Shown in pieces: positions 17,436-27,706 of a DNA stretch of 64,000 nucleotides (its first letter is position 1; every line of letters starts with the position of its first letter). A program made the position numbers and the translations under genes. The notes beneath the pieces were generated by a model that was not told the origin of the DNA, ran no database searches, and saw nothing but the letters and a program-made list of their open reading frames with translations. Source of the stretch: Chloroflexota bacterium (GTDB taxonomy: Bacteria > Chloroflexota > Dehalococcoidia > UBA2247 > RBG-13-53-26); assembly GCA_016875915.1 (NCBI GenBank), contig VGOM01000008.1, forward strand, positions 1 to 64,000, given 5' to 3'.

Positions 17436-19103
17436 CTATCTCGATGCGGCGGCGGTGACCGGCACCTTGGCCGGCTCCTCCACTGTCATCAGCGCCGAAA
17501 GCGCCCTGTCTGTGGGGTTGACGTGCGGTGGTTTGAGGTGGCCCAGGTCCGCGCCCTCCGCCTGCCGCCTGGCGATGTAGCCGGCGAAAGCCCCCTGGGG
17601 GAGCAGGGTGGTCTCTATCAGCCCGGCGTTGAGGGTGGGCACGGCGTCCACGGCGCTGTCGTATATGTTGTACGGGTTGTGATGATACAGGGCCTCCAGT
17701 TTGGCCAACTCGCGGCCTATGGCCAGGCCGATCTCCGGCTCGGCAGGGACGTCCTTCTGGCGGGGCTCCACGTAGACGTGAAGCACGGCTTTGCCGTCCC
17801 TGACCTCCTTCCGGGCCGTCCACTCAACGTAGGGGATGCCGGTGTTCTCCAGTGCCTCCCAGATGATCCGCTCGGTGAGCCTGCCCAGGCCGGCGATGTC
17901 CACGATGTAGTCCGCCCGCCCGTAGAAGACCATCTGGGGCAGATTGATGTTCAGGCGGTCGTTGCGCAGCGAGGTTATCCGGATCATGTCGCCCAGCCTG
18001 AAGCGGACCAGGGCGCCGCCGTGGAGGTTGGTGATGACGATCTCGTAGTTCTGGTCGGGTTTCAGCTCGTCCAGCAGCACCGTCTTGGGCTGATAGGCCG
18101 GGTTGATCTGCCACTTGAGGTGCTCCCGCTCCGGGATGAACTCGAAGAAGTTGAGGCCGGGAGCGAAGGTCAGTCCTTCGTAGTCCCAGGTCTGCGTGGC
18201 GTAGAGCCCGCCCTCGGTGCCGGCGTAGAGCTCCAGGGGACGCCGGCCCCACATCTCCTCCACCCTGGACTTGAACACGGCGGAGTCCGTTCCTCCGCCC
18301 AGGATGACCTTGATGTCCCAGAGGTCCTTGGGCAGTATGCCCCGGCCGGCCATCTTGGCCCTGGCCAGTCCCCTGATCAGCCGCAGCGCCGCCCTGGGGT
18401 GGGCCAGCAGGAAGGCCGGATCGGGTTTGCTGGGCTGCTGTTTCATCTGCTCGCCCACGGCCACCAGAACCGATGGCAGTCCCCCGAAGGCGTCCAGTCC
18501 CTGGTACAGGGCCTCGGCGAAGCCCGCCTTCACCTTCTCGGTGAAGGCCAGACCGTCGGGGTTGGTGGGCAGGAAGTCGAAGTTGAAGGCCTGCTGGAGG
18601 AGGCCGCCGAAGGTGCCGCTGGCGTACTCCGGTCCGCCCACGGTGTAGAGCACCTTCCAGTGCTCGGTGAGCTGGGAGATGTCTCCGCGGGAGCGGGACA
18701 TGGCGAACAGGGCGCAGGCGGAGGAGACCCTCTCGCATTCCGCGCTGAAGGCTTCGGACCAGGGGACCCACTTCGTATCGTAGGTGCCGCTGTATCCCGA
18801 GGTCCTGATCCACCGCGCCGGCCTGGCGGGCAGGGCGTCCTCCCGGCGTTCCTGCAGTTCGGGACAGTAGTCGGCGTAGGTGGTCAGGGGGACCAGCCGG
18901 CGGAACTCATCGATGCTCTGGGGCAGCGCCCCCCGCATCACCCTCCGGCCCAGCGGGCTGCTGTTGAGCAGGTCGATCTGCTCCAGGAGCAGCCTCTTCT
19001 GTATGGCCATGAACTGGTCCATGGAGAGGTCGATGAAGCCGCAGCAGAGCTGCCACAGCTCATCCTTCCTGTCCTGACGCAGAAGCTCGATGGGTCTGAC
19101 CAC
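17436..19103 (-). CDS. GH3-family acyl-adenylating enzyme
   Basis: 555 residues, the usual length of the GH3 family, known from plant auxin- and jasmonate-amino acid synthetases. Visible ATP-binding motifs are RTSGYSGTYDTKWVP (motif 1 position), ELYAGTEGG (motif 2) and VRFRLGDMI (motif 3). Such enzymes activate a carboxylate with ATP and pass it to an amine or other acceptor; the bacterial substrate is unknown. The GTG start at 19103 has GGAGGTGA upstream. No partner gene is adjacent; composite repeats and gaps lie on both sides, so it seems to be transcribed alone. Confidence 0.85.
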   Translation of the reverse strand: MVRPIELLRQDRKDELWQLCCGFIDLSMDQFMAIQKRLLLEQIDLLNSSPLGRRVMRGALPQSIDEFRRLVPLTTYADYCPELQERREDALPARPARWIRTSGYSGTYDTKWVPWSEAFSAECERVSSACALFAMSRSRGDISQLTEHWKVLYTVGGPEYASGTFGGLLQQAFNFDFLPTNPDGLAFTEKVKAGFAEALYQGLDAFGGLPSVLVAVGEQMKQQPSKPDPAFLLAHPRAALRLIRGLARAKMAGRGILPKDLWDIKVILGGGTDSAVFKSRVEEMWGRRPLELYAGTEGGLYATQTWDYEGLTFAPGLNFFEFIPEREHLKWQINPAYQPKTVLLDELKPDQNYEIVITNLHGGALVRFRLGDMIRITSLRNDRLNINLPQMVFYGRADYIVDIAGLGRLTERIIWEALENTGIPYVEWTARKEVRDGKAVLHVYVEPRQKDVPAEPEIGLAIGRELAKLEALYHHNPYNIYDSAVDAVPTLNAGLIETTLLPQGAFAGYIARRQAEGADLGHLKPPHVNPTDRALSALMTVEEPAKVPVTAAASR

Positions 19104-19251
19104 AATTCACCTCCGTCCTGTGCTCCCTTGCGGGGAGTCACAGTCCTTCTCCCTTCAAGGCTTGAACAGCCTTGGTCGCATGGGCCCATTATGGGGTCCG
19201 TTCGGGGGAATGGGAAGTGATTGGGTTCTAGAAGATTGTTCTACCCCGCTG

Positions 19252-19283
19252 GTGTCATCCCGCACTTGATGCGGGATCCATGG
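19252..19283 (+). repeat. Palindromic module B, variant with paired base changes
   Basis: GTGTCATCCCGCA-CTTGA-TGCGGGATCCA. The left arm changed from TGCCG to TCCCG and the right arm changed to match, so the hairpin is kept. Confidence 0.8.
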
Positions 19284-19300
19284 TCGGGGCAGTGTGGGGG

Positions 19301-19384
19301 ATGCCGTCAGGTCCTTCCCGTCAGGGAAGGGTCATGCCGCACGCCCTACCCAATGTCATGCCGCACTTGATGCGGCATCCAGGG
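19301..19384 (+). repeat. Composite palindromic repeat (module A, spacer, module B)
   Basis: Module A is ATGCCGTCAGGTCC with the inverted repeat TTCCCGTCAGGGAAGG. Module B is TGTCATGCCGCA-CTTGA-TGCGGCATCCAGGG at 19354-19384, separated from A by about 20 bases. Confidence 0.8.
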
Positions 19385-19443
19385 CTGGTGGGTGGGGTGC
19401 GGACACGTCAGGAATGGGCTGCTCCGGAGTTGGCGGTCCAGCC

Positions 19444-19860
19444 CTACTTCCGTTTCATGGAGCGGTCCAGCGCCTGCAGCTTCTGGCTGAGCTGCTGGAA
19501 CTCGCTGTCCTGGGGCTGCCGGCCTATCTCCAGGCCGTAGGTCACGAAGAAGTCCAGGAAGCTGCGGAGCAGGTCTCTGATCCCGTCGTGGACCTGCTGC
19601 AGTTCCTCTCTGGTCACATAGTCATCCAGCTTCACTTCCTTGCGGTGGCTGTCGGCGACCAGGGCCTTGAGCAGGTCCTTGATTTCTTCGCGGGCCGGGT
19701 GGGCATCGCCATGGTGGACAACATCGTCGGCTCGGGCTTCCCTTCTCAGGTAGCTGTCCATCAGGAAGCTGAGGAACTCCGTGCGGCTCATGTCGTTGCG
19801 GTTGGCATCGATCTTGTCGATGAGTTCGGCATCCACTATCAGTATTCTTCGTTCGGACAC
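19444..19860 (-). CDS. Ribbon-helix-helix-like protein with C-terminal helical region
   Basis: About 138 residues from GTG 19860, chosen because AAAGGAG lies eight bases upstream; an ATG at 19920 is in frame but has no ribosome site. The N-terminus (RRILIVDAELIDKIDANR then MSRTEFLSFLMDSYL) has the short strand plus two helices of a ribbon-helix-helix DNA-binding fold. The rest is charged and helical and could form a coiled coil. It lies directly after the winged-helix gene in one transcript. Likely a transcriptional regulator; the target is unknown. Confidence 0.6.
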   Translation of the reverse strand: MSERRILIVDAELIDKIDANRNDMSRTEFLSFLMDSYLRREARADDVVHHGDAHPAREEIKDLLKALVADSHRKEVKLDDYVTREELQQVHDGIRDLLRSFLDFFVTYGLEIGRQPQDSEFQQLSQKLQALDRSMKRK

Positions 19861-19922
19861 TTGGCGATCTCCTTTCACCTTCGATGTTGTCAGAGTTCCC
19901 GCATCATCCTTGGACAGCATGG

Positions 19923-20249
19923 TCAGGCACTGTATTCATCCTGGAAACCGAGCAGTTCGGTGATCATACCGATGTTCTCCAGCAGCTTGGCCCCCTTCTG
20001 GGTCACCTGATAGTGCACGTGGGGGTTGCCCACTGAGACGCGGTCGATGAAGCCGTGGTTCACCAGGAAGCCGAGGTACTTCTGGATCTGGGTGTAGCTC
20101 ATGTTGGCGCTGTACATGATCTCCGTCTTCCCGGCACCCCTTTCACCCGCTTTGAGCATGTCGGCTATTATCTGTATATTGGACCGCCGGCCGCCAAGTC
20201 GCGGTTGACCGCTGACGTTCCTTGTTAGTTCCGGACTCTCCTTGTCCAC
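19923..20249 (-). CDS. Archaeal-type winged-helix transcriptional regulator
   Basis: About 108 residues from GTG 20249; an earlier in-frame GTG at 20258 lies inside the ribosome site GAGAGAGGTGATC. A one-domain protein: IQIIADMLKAGERGAGKTEI, then a recognition helix around MSYTQIQKYLGFLVNHGFI, a wing with HYQVTQKGAKLLENI, and a short tail. This is the small winged-helix type frequent in archaea and found in some Chloroflexota. The promoter is at 20286-20314, and the ribbon-helix-helix gene follows. Confidence 0.8.
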   Translation of the reverse strand: MDKESPELTRNVSGQPRLGGRRSNIQIIADMLKAGERGAGKTEIMYSANMSYTQIQKYLGFLVNHGFIDRVSVGNPHVHYQVTQKGAKLLENIGMITELLGFQDEYSA

Positions 20250-20285
20250 TTCGATCACCTCTCTCTCCGAAACCCACGGCGCGAT

Positions 20286-20314
20286 ATTCTAGGGCCGGTC
20301 CGGGGTTTTGTCAA
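20286..20314 (-). promoter_or_regulatory. Promoter of the winged-helix / ribbon-helix-helix operon
   Basis: On the - strand, TTGACA (20314-20309), a 17-base spacer and TAGAAT (20291-20286). The leader to GTG 20249 is about 30 bases and includes the ribosome site. Confidence 0.75.
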
Positions 20315-20442
20315 TAGCAGTGGATTAGATATGGTAAGAGTAGAGCTGATAGGATATAGCGTGGCTGATTGCGGAGCGTGTTGCCGCGTGGGCGGAGTGC
20401 GCCGTGGGGGAACGACCTGAGCCGGCTGGCGGGCCGGGGCGG

Positions 20443-21204
<762 letters not shown>

Positions 21205-21700
21205 TGTGCACCCTTTCCTGCAATCATTGTGCTCTGGCTTCCCAGTGTCAGGCCGGATACGGTGGCCAGGCCTGTTCCGCGGCCCCCGCCTCCATCCGGC
21301 TCCGGTCTGCCCCGGCCATCCGGGGATGTCCTTTTCTGAATTGTGCTCATTGTACTCGGGGTGGGTTACGCCCGTGTCTCAGGCGCCGTAGCTGCCCTCA
21401 CAAAAGGCATTCCGCCTCTCGGGGAAAGGTCACCGAAGTGTCTCAGACGGGGAGCCCGCCCCGCAGCGCGGTCTTGCGGCGGAAGCTGTCTTGGCCGAAG
21501 CAGGGAACGGGAATCGAATGGTGTTGTGCCGTCAGGTTCGGTTCCGCGTGGGTGTCAGGTCCCCGACATGACCTGCGACGCGGGGCAAGGGACGCCGTCA
21601 GGTCCGCTGCTGGCGAGTCATCCGCACGCCTTCTCGATGTCATGCCGCACTTGATGCGGCATCCATGGGTGGCGGGGTGGTGTGGAGGCCCGTGCCGCCT
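21205..21700. other. Gap of 496 bases between twin response regulators, with repeat modules
   Basis: Contains module A-like pieces at 21526-21550 and 21591-21630 and a clear module B at 21637-21669. The upstream part (21205-21500) contains the leader of copy 1 and no supported gene. Confidence 0.65.
21591..21669 (+). repeat. Composite palindromic repeat (degenerate A, intact B)
   Basis: GACGCCGTCAGGTCCGC with a weak inverted repeat, then TGTCATGCCGCA-CTTGA-TGCGGCATCCATGGG at 21637-21669. A further partial module A (GTGCCGTCAGGTTC) starts at 21526. Confidence 0.8.
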
Positions 21701-22396
21701 TCAGGGCTTCTTGAAGGTGTAGCCTATTCCCGGCCTGGTGACGATGTACTTCGGACTGCCCGGGTCGTCGGCTATCTTCTTCCGCAGTCGGGCAACGGCC
21801 ACCTGCAGGATGTGGGTATCCCCGCAGTATTCCTGGCCCCAGATCTCGGTGAGAAGCTGGTCCTGGGTGATAGTCCGGCCGGCGTTGCGGGCCAGTAGGC
21901 ACAGGATGCGGTACTCGGTGGGGGTGAGGAGGACCTCATCCCCGTTGATGGTCACCTGGTGATGGCCGAAATCGATGAGCAGGTCGCCCGAGGCGAAGGG
22001 GGGCTGGGGCATGTCCTCGGGGAACTTGGCCCGGCGGAGCACGGCCCGGACGCGGGCCAGGAGCTCCTCGGTGCTGAAGGGCTTGACCACGTAGTCGTCA
22101 GCTCCGGCGGCCAGACCCTGGATCACGTCCTCGGTCCGGCCCTTGGCGGTCAACATGATCACGGGCACCTCGGAGAACTCGCGGATCCCCTGGCAGGTCT
22201 GGAAGCCGTCGATGCCGGGCATCATGATGTCGAGGATGACCAGCGTCGGCTGCTGGTTCTCCACAAGCTGGATGGCCGACTTGCCGTCGCGGGCGGTGAT
22301 CACCTGGTATGCCTCCAGCTCCAGGTTGAGGGTGACCAGCTTGAGGATCCCGGGATCGTCATCCACGACCAGAATCAGCGGCTTCCTATGGGGCAT
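21701..22396 (-). CDS. OmpR/PhoB-type response regulator (copy 2)
   Basis: 231 residues with the same layout as copy 1: VVDDD, phospho-Asp in ILDIMMPG, MLTAKG, VKPFS, then the winged helix ending in RPGIGYTFKKP. The start has GGGAGGT six bases upstream. It lies 71 bases after the histidine kinase at 22468-24984 on the same strand, so it is probably the direct partner of that kinase. It lacks the extra tail of copy 1. Confidence 0.93.
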   Translation of the reverse strand: MPHRKPLILVVDDDPGILKLVTLNLELEAYQVITARDGKSAIQLVENQQPTLVILDIMMPGIDGFQTCQGIREFSEVPVIMLTAKGRTEDVIQGLAAGADDYVVKPFSTEELLARVRAVLRRAKFPEDMPQPPFASGDLLIDFGHHQVTINGDEVLLTPTEYRILCLLARNAGRTITQDQLLTEIWGQEYCGDTHILQVAVARLRKKIADDPGSPKYIVTRPGIGYTFKKP

Positions 22397-22467
22397 CGTC
22401 TACCTCCCGAGCGATCATTCAGTCATTCCGGCGGCCGTCGGCGGGAAGGCCTGTGGGCGGCCACATT

Positions 22468-24984
22468 TCAGGCGTCACGGCTGTCGTCCGCCTGACCCGC
22501 AGCAGTGCTCTCCTGCAGTGGGATTGTAAAGGTGAAGGTGCTGCCTTTGCGCAGCGTGCTCTCGGCCCAGATGCGACCTCCATGGGCCTCTATTATACCC
22601 TTGCAGATAGCCAGACCCAAGCCCACGCCGCCGCCCCTCTGGGACACGCCGGACGAAGCCTGGTAGAAGCGGTCAAAGACCTTGTCCAGCTCTTCGGGAC
22701 TGATGCCCACGCCCTGGTCCGTGACCCGGACCACCAGTTCGCCGTCGCTGGAGGTGCATCCCACCGCGATGTCCGTGTTCTCCGGGGAGTACTTCACGGC
22801 GTTGCTCAGCAGGTTGTCCAGCACCTGCCGGATCCGCCGCGGGTCGGCTTCGACCAGAGGCAGGGGCTCGTCGTACCGGGTGACGAAGCGGCGGCCCTTG
22901 GTCTTCTGCTCCGCATCCTCGACGGCGTTGCTCAGCAGAGAGACCATCACCACCGGCTCCTTCTGCATGTGGAAGCCGCCGGCCTCGAGCTTGGAGAGCT
23001 GGAGCAGGTTTTCGATGAGCTCCGTCAGCCGGTCGCTGGCGATCTCGATCTCATGGAGGAAGTCCCGCTTCTCTGCGTCGGCCAGCCTGTCGAAGTGACG
23101 CAGTATGGTGGTGGTGTACCCCTTGATGGAGGTCAGGGGAGTACGCAGGTCGTGAGAGACATTGGCCAGCAGTTCCGTCTTCAGTCGGTCCGCCTCTCGC
23201 AGGGCGCCCACGGTGCTGGCCTCCTGGTACAGCCGGGCGTTCTCGATGGCTATGGCCGCCTCGTCGGCGAAGGCCACCAGCAGCTTCACCTTGCCGCTGA
23301 AGGCATGGCGCTTGGTGCTGTGGACGAACAGCACCCCGATGATGGTCTTCTTGGCTGCGATGGGCACGCCGGCGTAGGACTTGATCCCCGCCGCCAGGAG
23401 GATGGGGTTGGTCCCCTCCACCGTGTCCACGTCGTCAATGACCACGGGCTCTCCGCTCTTGATGATCTTCCTGGTTACTCCGTGCGGTCTGGCGCCGATG
23501 GGCGATGGCGTGATGTCCACTATTCTTCTGGGGGAACCCTTGGGCTTGGGCCGGGCGGACAGGGGGGCGATGCCCACGAACTCCTCGCTGCCGATGCCCA
23601 GACTGCCGTCCTCGTTGACCATCACAATGCTGGTGTAGTTGGACTCCAGCGCCGCGCCGACGTGGGACACGATCTCCGTCAGCACCTCATCGAGGTCCAG
23701 GGTCTGGGTGATCGAAGTAAGCACCTGGTGCAGGGCGGACAGCTCGCGGGTCCGCTGCAGGATCTCCTCCTCGGCCCGCTTGCGCTCGCTGATGTCCTTG
23801 GTCACGGCGATGAACCCCGTGGGCCGGCCCGACTTGTCGCGGAGCAGGGCCGTACTCAGCTCGGCGTGGACCTGCCTGTCGGCCCTTGTCAGGAGCAGGT
23901 ACTCGATGCTGCCGCTCCGGCCTTGCTCGTAGGCCCGCTCCATGGTCTGCATGACGCTGGCCCGGTCCCCGTCGGTGGCGTAGTCCAGGATCCTCTGGCC
24001 GATCAACTCCTCCTTCTGACGGCAGCCGTAGAGGGCGGCGGCCGCATCGTTGAGGCGGACGATGCTGCCACCCAGATCGGTGACTATTATCCCGTCGGCG
24101 ATGGACTCGAACATGGCCTGGAGCTTGCCTTCCGATTCCAGCAGTTCGTCTTCCATCTGCTTGCGCTCGGTCACATCCCGGAAGAAGCTGATGGTGCATT
24201 GTCGCTTGTTGATGATGGCCGTGGTGGCGCTGATGTCCACGTAAATGGTGGTCCTGTCCTTGGTCAGGCAGGGGATGTTGGCCGCCAGGGTCTTCCGGCC
24301 GGCGGCCTGGGCCTCCAGCTCTGACGATACGTGGGGCCATTCGTCCCGGGGATGAATGGCTGACCTGTCCATGCCCCGCAGCTCTTCCTGGCTGTAGCCC
24401 AGCAGCCTGCAGATGGCTGGATTGGCGTAGGTGAATCCGCCCGTCTCGTTGTCCAGGACCAGGATCCCTTCCTCTGCGGATTCGAACAGGGTGCGGTATC
24501 TCTCGTCTGAGTCCCGCGAGGCCCGCTCCAGGCGCTTCCGGTCGGTGACGTCGGCCACGCTGCCCAGCATGGCCTGTTTCTCCAGGAACTGGATGGCGGT
24601 GACTGCCTCCGTCACCCATCTGGTTTCCCCGCTCTTGGTGACCATGCGGTATTCGTAGGGAGCCAGGGATTCACCGTTGAGCATCATCAGGGCGTTCTCC
24701 TTGAACACCTCCCTGTCCTCCGGCATGACCAGCCTGAGGTAGTCCGTGCCCAGAAGCTCGTCCCGGCTGTGGCCCGTGAATGACTGAAACTGGCGGTTGA
24801 CGTACTGGAGGCAGCCGTCCTGGATGATGTAGATCCCGGTGGGGGTGATGCTGAAGACGCTGTCGAAGAGTTGCTGGGCCAGGTTGTAGCGGAGCTGCGG
24901 AGATGCCTTGAAGTCGGCGATACGCCGGCGGAGTAGCGCTATCCCTTCGCCGGGCGGCGCTGAAGCCTTGCGTTTCTCGCTCAT
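22468..24984 (-). CDS. Cytoplasmic multi-PAS/GAF sensor histidine kinase
   Basis: 838 residues with no membrane helix. Three PAS/PAC modules (about 40-150, 160-280, 285-405) are followed by a GAF domain (about 420-580). The kinase core has H-box NVSHDLRTPLTSIKGY (His ~610), N-box NLLSNAVKYSP (~725), G1 TDQGVGIS and G2 GGVGLGLAICKGIIEAHGG. The soluble PAS/GAF array suggests sensing of an internal ligand, redox state or light through bound cofactors; which one cannot be told. Response regulator copy 2 follows on the same strand. Confidence 0.93.
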   Translation of the reverse strand: MSEKRKASAPPGEGIALLRRRIADFKASPQLRYNLAQQLFDSVFSITPTGIYIIQDGCLQYVNRQFQSFTGHSRDELLGTDYLRLVMPEDREVFKENALMMLNGESLAPYEYRMVTKSGETRWVTEAVTAIQFLEKQAMLGSVADVTDRKRLERASRDSDERYRTLFESAEEGILVLDNETGGFTYANPAICRLLGYSQEELRGMDRSAIHPRDEWPHVSSELEAQAAGRKTLAANIPCLTKDRTTIYVDISATTAIINKRQCTISFFRDVTERKQMEDELLESEGKLQAMFESIADGIIVTDLGGSIVRLNDAAAALYGCRQKEELIGQRILDYATDGDRASVMQTMERAYEQGRSGSIEYLLLTRADRQVHAELSTALLRDKSGRPTGFIAVTKDISERKRAEEEILQRTRELSALHQVLTSITQTLDLDEVLTEIVSHVGAALESNYTSIVMVNEDGSLGIGSEEFVGIAPLSARPKPKGSPRRIVDITPSPIGARPHGVTRKIIKSGEPVVIDDVDTVEGTNPILLAAGIKSYAGVPIAAKKTIIGVLFVHSTKRHAFSGKVKLLVAFADEAAIAIENARLYQEASTVGALREADRLKTELLANVSHDLRTPLTSIKGYTTTILRHFDRLADAEKRDFLHEIEIASDRLTELIENLLQLSKLEAGGFHMQKEPVVMVSLLSNAVEDAEQKTKGRRFVTRYDEPLPLVEADPRRIRQVLDNLLSNAVKYSPENTDIAVGCTSSDGELVVRVTDQGVGISPEELDKVFDRFYQASSGVSQRGGGVGLGLAICKGIIEAHGGRIWAESTLRKGSTFTFTIPLQESTAAGQADDSRDA

Positions 24985-25042
24985 TCCCGCGTTTCCGACC
25001 CCTATTTAATCACTTTGCGGCGACTTTGAACAGACCCCTCCC

Positions 25043-25104
25043 GTGCCGTATGTCATTCCGCACTTCGCCTCATGTCATGCCGGACTTGATCCGGCATCCA
25101 GGGC
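25043..25104 (+). repeat. Palindromic repeat copies, one with compensatory changes
   Basis: A degenerate piece (GTGCCGTATGTCATTCCGCACTT) is followed by TGTCATGCCGGA-CTTGA-TCCGGCATCCAGGG. In this copy both arms changed together from GCA/TGC to GGA/TCC. Confidence 0.8.
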
Positions 25105-25198
25105 CGGGGTGGCGTGGCGGCGCACCTCAGGCATTCGGTCTTTGCAGTTGTTTAGGGTTTCGAGCTTAGAGCCTAGGATTTGAGTTGAGGGCCTGACT

Positions 25199-25231
25199 GC
25201 CATCAGCCATGAGCTATCAGCCATGAGCCAT
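25199..25231 (+). repeat. Short direct repeat just after uvrB
   Basis: CCATCAGCCATGAGCTAT followed by a second near-copy CAGCCATGAGCCAT. It lies ten bases past the uvrB stop codon. A GC-richer relative lies directly after rsmG at 27707. Confidence 0.6.
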
Positions 25232-25241
25232 CCCGCCCCGA

Positions 25242-27296
25242 CTAGCGACTCTTCCTCCGCTTCGTCTGCGGGGCCTGTGGCCCTCTGGCTCTGGCCTGCC
25301 CGGCGGCTTCCACAGGGTCGAACGCGGCCAGTTCCCGCTTCAGATCGACGATCCTGTCCCTGACCAGCGCCGCCTTCTCGAACTCCAGGTTCTTGGCGGC
25401 CCGCTTCATCTGCACCTCCAGTTCCTTGATGATCGTGGCCAGCTGGTCCCTGGAGAGGGCCGCTGTGTCATAGGCGGGACGGGCTTCGGCTACGGCCACT
25501 GCCTTGACCCTGTCGGTGATGTCTTTGACGGCCTTGGTGATGCTCTGGGGAGTGATGTCGTGGTCGCGGTTGTGCCTCTCCTGAATGGTGCGGCGGCGGC
25601 GGGTTTCCTCGATGGCGGCCCTCATTGACTCGGTCACTGTATCGGCGTACATGATCACGTGGCCCTCAACGTGGCGGGCTGCCCGGCCCATGGTCTGTAT
25701 CAGGGCCCCCGTGGACCTGAGGTAGCCTTCCTTGTCGGCATCGAGGATGGCCACCAGGCTCACCTCCGGCAGGTCCAGCCCCTCTCTGAGCAGGTTGATG
25801 CCCACCACCACGTCGTACACCCCCAGGCGGAGGTCGCGGAGGATCTCCACCCGCTCCAGGGTGTCGATCTCGGAATGGAGGTAGTGGGTCTTCACCCCGG
25901 TCTCTCTGAGGTACTCGGACAGCTCCTCGGCCATGCGTTTGGTCAGCGTGGTCACCAGACAGCGCTCCCGGCGGCTGACCCGGGTGCCGATCTGCTCCAG
26001 CAGGTCGTCGATCTGGCCCCTGGTGGGCTTGACCTCCACGGTGGGCTCCAGCAGGCCGGTGGGGCGGACCAGTTGCTCGGCGATCTGCTGGCTGTGCTGG
26101 TACTCGTAGGGCCCCGGGGTGGCCGAGACGTAGATCACCTGATTGACGTGCTGCTCGAACTCCTCGTAGGTCAGGGGACGGTTGTCCAGGGCCGAGGGCA
26201 GGCGGAAGCCGTAGTCCACCAGTGTCTCCTTCCGGCTCCGGTCGCCGTGGTACATGCCCCTGATCTGGGGCAGGGTCATGTGCGACTCGTCGATGAAGAG
26301 CAGGAAGTCGTCGGGGAAGTAGTCCAGGAGCGTCGAGGGAGGGCTGCCCGGTGCACGGCGGGCCAGGTGCCGGGAGTAGTTCTCCACTCCGGTGCAGTAG
26401 CCCACCTCCTGGAGCATCTCCATGTCATAGTTGGTCCGCGACTCCAGCCGGGCGGCTTCCAGGACCTTGCCCTGACGGCGGAGCTCGTCCAGCCTCGCCT
26501 CGAGCTCGGCGCGGATGTCCTCCAGGGCGGCGGTGAGCTTCTCCTGGGAGGTGACGAAGTGCTTGGCCGGGTAGATGTCGATGCTATCCCTTTCGGCCAG
26601 CATCTCCCCGGTGAGAGGGTCCACCTCCACGATGCGCTCCACCACGTCCCCCCAGAACTCGATCCGGGCCGCCCGGTCCTCGTAGGAGGGCTGGATCTCC
26701 AGGACATCGCCCCGGATTCGGAAGCGGCCCCGGGTGAAGTCGGTGTCGTTTCTCTGGTACTGCATGTCGACCAGTTGCCGGGCGATCTTGCCCCTGTTGC
26801 GCTGCTCGCCCTTGCGGAGTTGGACCACGAAGGCCTGGTATTCCTCGGGCGAACCCAGGCCGTAGATGCAGGACACCGAGGCCACGATGACCACGTCCCG
26901 TCTTTCGAAGAGGGCCCGGGTGGCGGCATGGCGCAGCTTGTCGATCTCCTCGTTGATGTCCGTCTCTTTCTCGATGTAGGTGTCCGTGTGAGGGACGTAG
27001 GCCTCTGGCTGGTAGTAGTCGTAGTAGCTGACGAAGTACTCGATGGCGTTGTGGGGCAGGAACTCCTTGAACTCGGTGTAGAGTTGGGCCGCCAGGGTCT
27101 TGTTGTGGCACATGACCAGGGTGGGCCTCTGGACGCGGCGGATGATGTTGGCCATGGTGAAGGTCTTGCCGCTGCCGGTGACCCCCAGCAGGGTCTGCTT
27201 CCGGTGTCTCCTGATCAGCCCGTCGACCAGCTTGTCGATGGCCTGGGGCTGGTCGCCGGTGGGCCGGAATTCGGAGACGATCTCAAAGGCTGGCAT
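25242..27296 (-). CDS. uvrB: Excinuclease ABC subunit B
   Basis: 684 residues, typical UvrB length. Walker [15 protein letters not shown] (about 38-45), the beta-hairpin region [20 protein letters not shown] that inserts between DNA strands, helicase motifs ([41 protein letters not shown]) and a C-terminal UVR motif ([20 protein letters not shown]) are all present. UvrB takes over damaged DNA from UvrA and loads UvrC. A possible promoter (TTGCGG, 16 bases, TATGGT) lies about 60 bases upstream. Flanked on both sides by repeat-rich gaps. Confidence 0.98.
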   Translation of the reverse strand: MPAFEIVSEFRPTGDQPQAIDKLVDGLIRRHRKQTLLGVTGSGKTFTMANIIRRVQRPTLVMCHNKTLAAQLYTEFKEFLPHNAIEYFVSYYDYYQPEAYVPHTDTYIEKETDINEEIDKLRHAATRALFERRDVVIVASVSCIYGLGSPEEYQAFVVQLRKGEQRNRGKIARQLVDMQYQRNDTDFTRGRFRIRGDVLEIQPSYEDRAARIEFWGDVVERIVEVDPLTGEMLAERDSIDIYPAKHFVTSQEKLTAALEDIRAELEARLDELRRQGKVLEAARLESRTNYDMEMLQEVGYCTGVENYSRHLARRAPGSPPSTLLDYFPDDFLLFIDESHMTLPQIRGMYHGDRSRKETLVDYGFRLPSALDNRPLTYEEFEQHVNQVIYVSATPGPYEYQHSQQIAEQLVRPTGLLEPTVEVKPTRGQIDDLLEQIGTRVSRRERCLVTTLTKRMAEELSEYLRETGVKTHYLHSEIDTLERVEILRDLRLGVYDVVVGINLLREGLDLPEVSLVAILDADKEGYLRSTGALIQTMGRAARHVEGHVIMYADTVTESMRAAIEETRRRRTIQERHNRDHDITPQSITKAVKDITDRVKAVAVAEARPAYDTAALSRDQLATIIKELEVQMKRAAKNLEFEKAALVRDRIVDLKRELAAFDPVEAAGQARARGPQAPQTKRRKSR

Positions 27297-27442
27297 GTGT
27301 CGGTCGATCTCTTCGCCCGCTCAAGCCGGCGGGGCTTCGGCTACAGCATACCATAGTACCTCGCCCCGAACCCGCAAGGCTTCCACCATCACCTCCCATC
27401 CACACCCTCTCTCCTTGCACACCTCTTCTCGCGTTTGCCCCG

Positions 27443-27536
27443 CTGCCGGCAGGTCCGCCTCAGGCGGATCAGGCCCCACTTGATGCGCCACCCACCATTT
27501 CACGGTGTCATCCCGCACTTGACGCGGCACCAAATC
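27443..27536 (+). repeat. Two degenerate palindromic repeat copies
   Basis: GCCGGCAGGTCCGCCTCAGG with its inverted repeat (CCGCC/GGCGG) and a decayed module B at 27443-27494; then GTGTCATCCCGCACTTGACG at 27504-27536, where the arms no longer match fully. Confidence 0.65.
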
Positions 27537-27631
27537 AGGGGTTCATCCGAACGGGTTCGTCGGGATGTCGTCCCATCTATGTGTCATTGCAGGAAGGCCT
27601 TCTCCGTGAGAAGGGCGACCTGGCAATCTCA

Positions 27632-27686
27632 GGTGCCGCCAGGTCCTTTTCCGTATGTCATGCCGCACTTGATGCGGCATCCACGG
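27632..27686 (+). repeat. Composite palindromic repeat with intact module B
   Basis: GTGCCGCCAGGTCC with a broken inverted repeat, followed directly by TGTCATGCCGCA-CTTGA-TGCGGCATCCACGG. Confidence 0.8.
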
Positions 27687-27706
27687 TGGGGTTCGGGTCG
27701 GGGGCC

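Larger units (their letters stand above)
19104..19443. other. Intergenic gap filled by three repeat modules
   Basis: 340 bases between two - strand genes. Two copies of module B (19252-19283, 19354-19384) flank one copy of module A (19301-19340). The rest, including the 5' region of the GH3 gene, shows no other feature. Confidence 0.7.

Noticed and set aside
17340-19220. 626-codon open frame on the + strand
   Set aside because: Antisense of the GH3 gene. No motif or ribosome site.
21500-21560. Possible tRNA (GGGAATCGAATGG looks like a T-loop)
   Set aside because: No matching acceptor, D-arm or anticodon arm. No tRNA or rRNA gene was recognised anywhere in the window.
22453-24324. 623-codon open frame on the + strand
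   Set aside because: Antisense of the histidine kinase; composition is an artefact of high GC.
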